Shown here one piece after another: positions 16,601-23,053 of a stretch of DNA of 50,433 nt (positions within the stretch are counted from its first letter, which is position 1; each line of letters starts with the position of its first letter). The position numbers and the translations under genes are program-made. The stretch lies in IMG/VR virus record IMGVR_UViG_3300032285_003183, positions 1 through 50,433 of that record; one strand, written 5' to 3'. This DNA comes from a virus. The notes below the pieces were generated by a model. The model did no database searches. It was not told where the DNA came from and was given only the letters and a program-made list of their open reading frames with translations.

Positions 16601-16871
16601 CTGTATAAGTTGTAGAAATAGTAGAGTAAGCACCACCAGTTAAAATAGTTCCATCATAAGGGTTATCTAAAGAACCATTATAGCTTCTTACTAATGCCCA
16701 ATGAGTTGGAACTCTATCTGCTGGGTCTGGAGTAATAGGGTCCCAATCAATTTTTACTGTTCCATAATCTTTTGATGTGGCAACAATATTTGATTGGTAA
16801 TAAACACTAATTACAGAGGTAACTCCGTACCGTACACCAGAACCGTATCGTTTAGTACCGTACTTTGCCAT
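13647..16871 (-). CDS. gpI-like baseplate protein with four carbohydrate-binding-like modules
   Basis: A 1074-aa baseplate-peripheral protein. The N-terminal ~130 residues look like a fibronectin-type beta domain (VKIDWDPITPDP ... VCYSIWLFNG). Residues 130-250 resemble the P2 gpI/tail-protein-I family (LPKVWLNPIEG, LTTILGVFAFMYDRLR, YKGTSLGFQYEAALG). Four CBM-like jelly-roll modules follow, each starting with an S/N-x-x-F-E/D ... W motif: SSFEESLGNW (262-271), NPEFEYGYGSW (460-470), NSGFDINTTDW (667-677) and SSFERDLSGW (890-900). The gene follows baseplate J, the standard position for gpI, and its modules probably contact host surface glycans or the fibres. Confidence 0.75.
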   Translation of the reverse strand: MAKYGTKRYGSGVRYGVTSVISVYYQSNIVATSKDYGTVKIDWDPITPDPADRVPTHWALVRSYNGSLDNPYDGTILTGGAYSTISTTYTDVILDKEDIEVCYSIWLFNGATWKFCGSSYTILVGNKNSLVKISNWLPKVWLNPIEGVGEGLSTYNDNTLTTILGVFAFMYDRLRVEGNILANQFNSEYTPSSILDYKGTSLGFQYEAALGDTYNRSISAVGGISNSYKGTTAGLITYTNGLVHWNSTPLVGHNLLLDYNDSSFEESLGNWGVSSGTFTATTYALASISAPAPFVDVIYPPRAIGLAKLVTAATTPITMALPKNGNSVLLQGVPIKQNTRYIFSGWARHVTASATISAVITWYDQFGTSLGSTSAGSALTTTTSFAEFTSASDSGRNGKLSPLNAKFAKVTLTVTPSSSASNTLYFDMFQFAEADKSFLFEDARKVYLTISGQKQNYIYNPEFEYGYGSWTTINGTITPDSTTSAGIVHGTKSLKLTSTANGTTALISDWVALSPGQTVLVSASILGSAARTAKIRVEFSNQASTEQQVSVLQDADGQYYPLTNYYEDSDPITLSTTSSQTAYTFAVTPPFTQDAGNPLAKVTIYIADNVAGDSYWVDGVLLEEASTVLPFFSGDGGATITNPLVQQFQANEDCMWEIKELYNYMSNSGFDINTTDWTAGSGTLTRVTSDGTGIGPKYGAYFGKLTYSSTGSVTGTAYLPSAAIGGEDLTISAWVRKAVATYTIGTSTFTIPSAEASSWNRIHTNIQLTAGQTTVPFTISVANTSGSTSTICHIDGVSVNYGRVVIPYVDPSAAGTFALTNPLNSAKTIWASKTNSIGGGKSNYFYNYAAKLSRLKNTINKYMPIASTWAITPGTDSGLYEDLPGAKIPSSSFERDLSGWISVNSTLARKVAGGTFLNDITTHGQGYCTVTTAGSSSSKPFGIKTGKVYIIADAGYYSSVAIRPKNAHSLGSYALRVDYYDINDNPIVVYLDNLTGYKTTNSKDSAGNNNSVVTDAARTKTVNITHTERWAYLGNSFPVSTITGAAYAILNVTFSPTTYYADQAFDIDRVVFRE

Positions 16872-16874
16872 TTA

Positions 16875-18623
16875 TTACACACCACCGGTAACTGTGCTGA
16901 TTAAGTTAGATGCAAGTAAATATGGTATCTCGTTAGCTGCTAAAGTAATAGTGTTGACAGAAGTAGTTCCGTCTTTAGAAAGCTGAGTTAATGATACTGC
17001 AACTACTCCTTCTACATTTTGAATAGCTGAAGTAACTTCTGAGATATTAATAACTCTTCCAAAAGTATTGTTTTCATATTGAAAAATACCCCCAACACCA
17101 AGCATAGCCTGATAAACAGCTAGTTTTATATCTGCATTTCTATACGCTGAGTCAGCTGTAATATTGGCTGATAGATAAATAGGTACATAAGTTGGGGGAA
17201 GAACAGTTACATCAGACCCAACTAAAATTTTGTCTGCAAGGTATGCATCTACGCTATATGAAAGGTTATACCAAGACGAAGTAGGGGTTAAAGAAATAGC
17301 TAAACCATTTCCTACATAGGCATTTGTTAAGGTACTTGCTACAGTAAAGCTAGATGTTGTAGGTACTGCTGTAATTGTTACTCCTTGAAGATTATAAACT
17401 GATGGGTTAACACCAGAAATATTTAAGGTATTTCCCACAGCAAATCCATGATCAGAGTCAGTAGCAAAAGTTACCGCTGTACCAGTTGTAGCAATACCAA
17501 TAATATTAGATTGAGGATAGCCAGTAGCTGCCTGCCCATCATCCATTGGTTGTACATATAGGTTTATATTTGTATAGGTGCTTGATGCAGCATTAGCTTT
17601 TCCAACACCTTCAGAAAGAAGTGCTAGACCCGAAAAGTCTGACAGGGTTACAGCTCTGCGTCTTGTAGTAGCAGCAGCTTTAATTTTTTTCTTAATATTA
17701 GTTAAGCTATCAGCATCAGCACCACCGGTTGCAGGAGCATTATTAGTAACAGTAAAGTAAGAAGTTACCGCTGGATCAACGTTTCCTGGAAAGAATGTAA
17801 CTTCGGTAATAGCAAGAGATTTAATATTTCCTGCAGCACCAACACTAGTTTTATAGGTAGCACTTATAAGTTGACCGCTTGGTGGAATTGCTCCATTTAC
17901 ACCATCGCCAAAAGTAATGTTTACTGTTCCATCTTCATTGGGAGAAAGACCAAAAACTTTATCTTGAGGGCCAGCTTCAATAAGGTTATCCATATATGTC
18001 CAAGCACCAAAAGCAACACCTTGTCCAATAAAAGTAGTTACTGAATCATTGATAACACCAACATCTGCAATAATAAAAGCTTGACTAGCAGAACCGTCTG
18101 ATGTTCCAAGATTAGATGGTAGAGCAACATTGTAGGTGCTATCAATTAGGTCAGGACGATCAGTGTTTACTGTCTTTCCTTCTTGACAAGCAATAGTAAT
18201 AGTTGCGCCTGGAGCAACTGCAGTTGCAGCGGTCAAAGTTTCAAAGTAAACTTCAGAATAAATACCAAAAGATAACGGAGCCATAACTTGAGTTCCAACA
18301 GGAATGTCAAGAGTTGAATCACTGATGTTGGTAAAGGTAACGTTTACAGTAGCAGGTGTTGGGCCAGAAGGAATATAGTCATAGATAGATGCTAAAGACA
18401 GCAGAGTACTACGCTGAATAGCAGTATCCAAAGTTGTTTCATTTGCAATACGATCTAGGTAGTGAGACATAATGTCCCCCATATATGCAAAAGATTCAAC
18501 TAGTACGTGACCTAGATCTGAATAGTCTGTAGGGTCCCAAGTAGTTCCAGTACGTTCTTTAATAAGAGAAATAAGGTCTGCTTTTAACGCAGCAAAATCT
18601 CTAGATGTATAGTCAATTTGCAT
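16875..18623 (-). CDS. Baseplate J-like wedge protein
   Basis: A 582-aa member of the gpJ/T4 gp6 family that forms the ring around the hub. The N-terminus (IDYTSRDFAALKADLISLIK, then SDLGHVLVESFAYMGDIMSH and YLDRIANET) is the typical gpJ start. The centre has ITFGDGVNGAIPPSGQLI (236-253), and the C-terminus resumes with VPIYLSANITA. An extra beta domain at about 372-440 interrupts the C-terminal part and resembles modules in the sheath and fibre genes. The gene starts 2 bases after the gp25-like gene. Confidence 0.93.
   Translation of the reverse strand: MQIDYTSRDFAALKADLISLIKERTGTTWDPTDYSDLGHVLVESFAYMGDIMSHYLDRIANETTLDTAIQRSTLLSLASIYDYIPSGPTPATVNVTFTNISDSTLDIPVGTQVMAPLSFGIYSEVYFETLTAATAVAPGATITIACQEGKTVNTDRPDLIDSTYNVALPSNLGTSDGSASQAFIIADVGVINDSVTTFIGQGVAFGAWTYMDNLIEAGPQDKVFGLSPNEDGTVNITFGDGVNGAIPPSGQLISATYKTSVGAAGNIKSLAITEVTFFPGNVDPAVTSYFTVTNNAPATGGADADSLTNIKKKIKAAATTRRRAVTLSDFSGLALLSEGVGKANAASSTYTNINLYVQPMDDGQAATGYPQSNIIGIATTGTAVTFATDSDHGFAVGNTLNISGVNPSVYNLQGVTITAVPTTSSFTVASTLTNAYVGNGLAISLTPTSSWYNLSYSVDAYLADKILVGSDVTVLPPTYVPIYLSANITADSAYRNADIKLAVYQAMLGVGGIFQYENNTFGRVINISEVTSAIQNVEGVVAVSLTQLSKDGTTSVNTITLAANEIPYLLASNLISTVTGGV
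17304..17510 (-). repeat. Inserted beta module in baseplate J (copy of a recurrent domain)
   Basis: This segment encodes residues of about 372-440: IATTGTAVTFATDSDHGFAV, GNTLNISGVN and YNLQGVTITAV. The same pattern (HGF-x-VG, then ISGV, then YN/FN, then TIT) recurs in the sheath (28317..28541) and three times in the large fibre gene. It sits where the gpJ family normally runs straight through, so I treat it as a grafted domain. Confidence 0.6.
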
Positions 18624-18625
18624 GA

Positions 18626-19018
18626 TTACCCCGCAACAGTTCCGCTATAGGTGATGGTTCCAGTATTAATGGTTAAGGATGTAAGTGTATCATCCGGAAG
18701 CTTTAAAGACAGGATTACGTTTTCAGTACCATCAATATTAGTCCCGGCAAATTCTACAGAAGTAACGCTTACCTCGGGCAGCCATTTTGCTACAGCTAGT
18801 GTAATAGCTGCCGGTATAGCTTTTTGAGCATCACTATCGTTTTCAAATAAAGCCCCACTCCAATCAACCCCATAGGTAGGAAGCATGGGGCGTTGACCTA
18901 CATATGTAGACAGTAGAGTAAGAACTCGGTCTAGGTAGATCTTAGCCGGAGTAGATGTATTTTGAACTATGCCTTGAGTCCCAATCGTATAGGGAAAACT
19001 AATAGCTTGTTGTGTCAT
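18626..19018 (-). CDS. gp25-like baseplate wedge protein (gpW family)
   Basis: A 130-aa protein starting MTQQAISFPYTIGTQGIVQN at ATG 19018, which overlaps the upstream stop as ATGA and has GGGAG upstream. The frame is open six codons further. The sequence RVLTLLSTYVGQRPMLPTYG and WSGALFENDS then KWLPEVSVTSVEF is typical of the T4 gp25/gpW lysozyme-like wedge family, which joins sheath and baseplate. Despite the family name no lytic activity is expected. Confidence 0.9.
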   Translation of the reverse strand: MTQQAISFPYTIGTQGIVQNTSTPAKIYLDRVLTLLSTYVGQRPMLPTYGVDWSGALFENDSDAQKAIPAAITLAVAKWLPEVSVTSVEFAGTNIDGTENVILSLKLPDDTLTSLTINTGTITYSGTVAG

Positions 19019-19608
19019 GATTGGACTCCCATCCATACAGGGTGTTCAGGATTTCCTGCGATAAACATTACCCAAACTAATTGACCTACCGCTGGAACAG
19101 TTCTATGAAAAGTATGCTCTGGAGTTTTTACTGAGGTGCTGGAAGATGTTGTTCCAGGAGCTGATAACCCACTAGCAGTAGTATATAGACTTGCTTCTTT
19201 TGTATCAGTTGTAGAGGTTGGAGCATTTACCACTACTCCTTTATTAACCATAGTCTTAGTTGTTGTATGTGGATGGTTTAACTGTCCCCCACCACTTTTT
19301 GCAACAACAGTCAAAGCTGGAATAGTTACAGATCCACCTTGAGGGTCAGAAGCAGTTGTCGCAGTAGTTGTTAGTAACGCTGCAATTTGTGCGGCAGTAT
19401 GTGGTTGATGATCTGGATGGTAAGAGCTATCTGCAATTGGCAAGCAAGCTTCAGCCCAGTTATGAGAAGCCTCGCCGGTAATTTGTTGTACTTGAACCTT
19501 AATTCTATTTCTCTTTAAAGGATCAGCTACATCAGTAACCTTTGCAGAATATATGCCCGGGTATACTGGACGTCCAATAGGATCTAAACCATATTCTGAG
19601 TCTAACAT
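19015..19608 (-). CDS. OB-fold spike-base protein (gp5/gpV-like)
   Basis: A 197-aa protein with the N-terminal OB-fold of gp5/gpV spike proteins: YSAKVTDVADPLKRNRIKVQ (about 20-39), and the closing segment VGQLVWVMFIAGNPEHPVWM near 175-194. A Ser/Thr/Ala-rich linker lies between, where other family members have loops. There is no long C-terminal beta-helix, so the actual tip may be another protein. The start overlaps the upstream stop as TAATG. The protein should cap the tail hub. Confidence 0.82.
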   Translation of the reverse strand: MLDSEYGLDPIGRPVYPGIYSAKVTDVADPLKRNRIKVQVQQITGEASHNWAEACLPIADSSYHPDHQPHTAAQIAALLTTTATTASDPQGGSVTIPALTVVAKSGGGQLNHPHTTTKTMVNKGVVVNAPTSTTDTKEASLYTTASGLSAPGTTSSSTSVKTPEHTFHRTVPAVGQLVWVMFIAGNPEHPVWMGVQS

Positions 19609-20222
19609 TATTTCAGCACCTTTCCACTAGACTTAGCAGACCATTGTACAGTTTGTTTTACATTTCCTGTATTTGGTGCACCGTTCTTAAATGGAGTACT
19701 TCCCGCAACTGTTGGTACAGAAACAGCAGAAGACTTTTTTACAGCCGTTGGTTTTGTAACCCCGTAAGTAGGGTTTAATGTAGATGCATTAGGCGACAGT
19801 TCATACTCGGTAAGCCCAGAATCAGAAGCATCCAAAGATTGCCCTGCAAAATCATTTTGAATATCTCTGGTATCCGATCTGCTACTAGCATTCTTATCGG
19901 TATCCCCTATAACATCTGTGCCCACTTCCAGCAACATCATGTAGTTTGCCAAAGCTCCGCCAAACACATGTTTGATAGAAAGAACAGTCCAGTAACCAGA
20001 CATCCCATTTGGCAAACCATCAAGATAGATTGGATCATAAGGCCTAAGGGTAGCGTGACCTACAACACTAACTACAGCCCTATGCTGGTATCTATGAGTG
20101 TTGCTGTATGCCTGGGCTACCAACTTAGACTCAGTTAAATCTTTTACTACTTCATGCGTATGGTGCTTTTTAAATATTGCTTGTTGATTGCTTCCAGAAC
20201 TGTTATTAGAAAAGTTACTCAT
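19608..20222 (-). CDS. Tail hub protein, second part (gpD C-terminal-like)
   Basis: A 204-aa protein. Residues 25-105 carry the C-terminal domain of the gpD/T4 gp27 hub family: HRAVVSVVGHATLRPYDPIY, LDGLPNGMSGYWTVLSIKHV and YMMLLEVGTDV. The rest is Ser/Asn/Thr-rich (N-terminal 15 residues and residues 110-204) and looks disordered. The gene immediately follows the gpD N-terminal-like gene with an ATGA overlap, so the hub is built from two chains instead of one. Confidence 0.68.
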   Translation of the reverse strand: MSNFSNNSSGSNQQAIFKKHHTHEVVKDLTESKLVAQAYSNTHRYQHRAVVSVVGHATLRPYDPIYLDGLPNGMSGYWTVLSIKHVFGGALANYMMLLEVGTDVIGDTDKNASSRSDTRDIQNDFAGQSLDASDSGLTEYELSPNASTLNPTYGVTKPTAVKKSSAVSVPTVAGSTPFKNGAPNTGNVKQTVQWSAKSSGKVLK

Positions 20223-21088
20223 TTTACTTTACCCGTCTTCTTTAAGAAGTATGTAGGGTTAGGAATAACAACTCCCGAGTTACCCTTTTTAGGTGCATTA
20301 TGGGCATGAGTTGCCTTTACTGTAGAACCGGTTTTATGGTTTACACCAGACATAACTCGATCTACACGCACTCCCGCTTCAGGAGATTGATCTGAAATAA
20401 TAGGTTCAAACGAAAGAATAGTTCCAGTCATACGAAGTTCTTTAGGTACTACCCCACCTACCTCATCATCAACATAGTTAAAATATGGGGCAGAGTTTTT
20501 CTTACTTTGATAAATTTTATCTTTAGAAACAAAGGTAATAGTTGTATTTTCTGCAAGCAGTGCAAACCCAGTTTGCTGAGCTAGGCGACGGCAAAGCTGC
20601 CAATCGCTTTGTCCTGCTTGTACAATTTGATCTCTAACTCTAGGATCTCTTTGAGTTACGGCTTGGAACCCATGCTTCTTACAAATTTTTGTTACTACTT
20701 GATCCGCAGTACTTTTTGCATAAATTTTTTGGTCCGTGTTTTTTAATACCCAAGAAGCTCCTACGCATACTATATCCGTATTACCGCCTTGATGACTATT
20801 GTCTTGGTAGACATGGGCTACATAACCTTTCCAACTTTTCTTAAGCTTACCTGAACGGTAGTTAAAAACTACAGGGTTGCCGGAAGATATGGCCTCCCTT
20901 TTGTTAGCTGGCTTACCTTTATAGTGCAGCACAAGGCGGTCATGTTCTTCAGGATTTTGGTACAACTCAGCACCAATTAAATGTAAGTCCATATCAGGAG
21001 ACTTTGGAAAACCTGCAGCAAAGTTACTATCCTTTGCGTTAGAACCCCAGACAAAATTTTGATGTGAAGGACTACCATTAGTTGCCAT
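20219..21088 (-). CDS. Tail hub protein, first part (gpD/VgrG-like)
   Basis: A 289-aa protein with beta-rich N-terminal half (LVLHYKGKPANKREAISSG, VVFNYRSGKLKKSWKGYVA) and the hub motif QSDWQLCRRLAQQTGFALLA (160-179) typical of late control protein D and VgrG. The C-terminus ends in a Lys/His/Gly linker (HAHNAPKKGNSGV), and the C-terminal gpD domain is encoded by the next gene. It overlaps the LysM gene by 11 bases upstream. The protein forms the trimeric core of the baseplate. Confidence 0.82.
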   Translation of the reverse strand: MATNGSPSHQNFVWGSNAKDSNFAAGFPKSPDMDLHLIGAELYQNPEEHDRLVLHYKGKPANKREAISSGNPVVFNYRSGKLKKSWKGYVAHVYQDNSHQGGNTDIVCVGASWVLKNTDQKIYAKSTADQVVTKICKKHGFQAVTQRDPRVRDQIVQAGQSDWQLCRRLAQQTGFALLAENTTITFVSKDKIYQSKKNSAPYFNYVDDEVGGVVPKELRMTGTILSFEPIISDQSPEAGVRVDRVMSGVNHKTGSTVKATHAHNAPKKGNSGVVIPNPTYFLKKTGKVK

Positions 21089-21359
21089 AAGGTACCCTCA
21101 AAATTGTTCCGGGAGCAATATCAAATGGGTCAGCAATCTCAGGATTAATCTCCATAATTTCCCACCAATACTTAGCACCTATACCAAAAGTTTCAGAAAG
21201 ATTAGAAAGGGAATCTCCTTCTTTCCAGGTATACGAAATATAGTTTGTGCTAACTGAGTCTGGAAAACGTCTAAAGACTGAGATGATATAGTCGCCAGTA
21301 TACTTGTGCTCTGTCTGAGCTAATGGCCCAGTGTAATATCTAGATACTCTTTCTATCAT
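21078..21359 (-). CDS. LysM-domain tail protein (gpX/gp53-like)
   Basis: A 93-aa protein whose residues 41-90 form a LysM domain (ISYTWKEGDSLSNLSETFGI followed by WWEIMEINPEIADPFDIAPG and TILRVP). In contractile tails a LysM protein links the hub/tube to the baseplate (P2 gpX, T4 gp53 role). The position between the hub and the protein downstream of the tape measure matches. The start overlaps the upstream stop as ATGA. Confidence 0.9.
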   Translation of the reverse strand: MIERVSRYYTGPLAQTEHKYTGDYIISVFRRFPDSVSTNYISYTWKEGDSLSNLSETFGIGAKYWWEIMEINPEIADPFDIAPGTILRVPYGN

Positions 21360-23053
21360 GCTGGTGGGTTTCCTGACGTTGAAGTTGTACTCTTAAGGTA
21401 ACCACGAAGGTTTGTTGCGTTAAGGCCAGTTCCAAATGCTTTCTGAGCCTCGGCATCCCAAAGAGCTGGGTAACGAGAGAATGTAATAGATACCGTACTT
21501 AACATAGGTACCATATTTTCTGTAAACATTGCGTGGTTTACGTTAAAGCTTGCTACTGAACCAAAATAAGCTAAGTTTTCGTTTAGCTGAAGCCAGCAAG
21601 GAACACCTGTGGTGTATCCAAAATCGGCTGTAGCTCCTTTATAATTAGGGCTTAAAAGCAATGAGTTTTTTAAAGGATCACCATTTAATACCCTGTAAAG
21701 AAATTCAATATCGTATTCTGTACCACGATTTAAAATTCCTTCTCTTTCGATAGGGTCTAAAGCTCTTCCATAAACTTGTTTTTCTGGAACTCTAGGAGTA
21801 GACATTCTTAAGTAGTTCATGTCAGGAATTCTATTGAGATACAGTTCAATTGTAACGTTTTGATTACCAGCAAGTAAAGTTGCAGGGTCAGATTGACCTA
21901 GTGTCCAGTCTACCGAATTGTTAGATGCTGTACTATAGGTAACTGTTGTTGGGTTATACATAAATCTAAAACCCCAACGGTGACCAGCAGCATAGGTTCC
22001 AACGGTATCTGATAGTTTACTTGGGTTAAAGTTTAGTGTTTTTGCACCATTGATGTCCTGATAGATCTTACCAAGATTCACATCAGTTTTTGTAAATGCA
22101 TCAGGAATTTTTAAATCATCAATCTGCCCAATAACATTTCCATCCGCATCCAGCATTGGCTCATAAGCTATTCTATGTGCATGAGATCTGCGTCGAGCAT
22201 CCCAGTGAGTTGGGGGATTCCAATGCAGGGCTGTATTTTTAGCATCGGGAACTGATTTATCTGACTGTTGTACTGTAGTATCTCCGCAATAAACACCTTT
22301 TTTATACTTAACGTATTCGGCTGTTTCACTCTTTGTAAAGTCTAATTTTTCTTTAGCTGTCTTGCTAGCCATAGTATCTGACTTAATATTGTGTCTAGGG
22401 TTATTACCGTTAAGGTCAAATAACCATAGAGTTGAGTATGTAGCAGAAGATGCAGGAGTATACTTAACTAGAACAGCCCAGGCAGAAGTACACTTGTCGT
22501 AAAAGTAATCAAAAATCTGCATAGTTCCAGCTACAAATTTAATATTTGTATAGATGTTATCTGTAGGAAAAGTAGGCTGAGTTTTCTTGGTTGTAAAATT
22601 AATAGTCATAGGGGTTGTATATGGTGATCCCCATGCCCACCTAACGTTTGTAACTTCTACATCGTTTGGGCCTTCATCACTCTGATAAACTTTAAAGGTA
22701 GGCTTACAAGAGACTGTGCCAGATTCTGTACCAGTAGAGTGAACGATTGTAAACTCTACAAAGTTATTTCTTTCAATAAGAGAACCCTTTTTAATATTAG
22801 TATTAGTAGAGTTAGTTGATAGGCTGTCTACTCTTATCTTACTTTGCGACAGCTGAGTATCACTAGAGTTTGGTCCTGTTGTCTTAAACTGATCAAAAGT
22901 CCTACTAGTTTTATAAACAGCTACGTAGTACCAAATATAGTTACCGTTATAGGTAGTTATTGGATTTTTTGAAGCAGGAGTAGTAGTGCTTAACAAGGTA
23001 CCACTATTTTGATCTCCTACAAAAACTCTAACGTTTGCAAAGTAATTAGACAT
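21356..23053 (-). CDS. Unknown baseplate/tube-initiator protein
   Basis: A 565-aa protein that I do not recognise. It lies between tape measure and LysM genes, where T4 has gp48/gp54 and P2 has gpU. The N-terminal half is Ser/Thr-rich and beta-like. The C-terminal 150 residues (GRALDPIEREGILNRGTEYD, LAYFGSVASFNVNHAMFTEN, TVSITFSRYPALW) look like a compact tube-type domain. It starts at ATG 23053 in a TAATG overlap. A role as inner-baseplate or tail-tube initiator is inferred from position only. Confidence 0.62.
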   Translation of the reverse strand: MSNYFANVRVFVGDQNSGTLLSTTTPASKNPITTYNGNYIWYYVAVYKTSRTFDQFKTTGPNSSDTQLSQSKIRVDSLSTNSTNTNIKKGSLIERNNFVEFTIVHSTGTESGTVSCKPTFKVYQSDEGPNDVEVTNVRWAWGSPYTTPMTINFTTKKTQPTFPTDNIYTNIKFVAGTMQIFDYFYDKCTSAWAVLVKYTPASSATYSTLWLFDLNGNNPRHNIKSDTMASKTAKEKLDFTKSETAEYVKYKKGVYCGDTTVQQSDKSVPDAKNTALHWNPPTHWDARRRSHAHRIAYEPMLDADGNVIGQIDDLKIPDAFTKTDVNLGKIYQDINGAKTLNFNPSKLSDTVGTYAAGHRWGFRFMYNPTTVTYSTASNNSVDWTLGQSDPATLLAGNQNVTIELYLNRIPDMNYLRMSTPRVPEKQVYGRALDPIEREGILNRGTEYDIEFLYRVLNGDPLKNSLLLSPNYKGATADFGYTTGVPCWLQLNENLAYFGSVASFNVNHAMFTENMVPMLSTVSITFSRYPALWDAEAQKAFGTGLNATNLRGYLKSTTSTSGNPPA

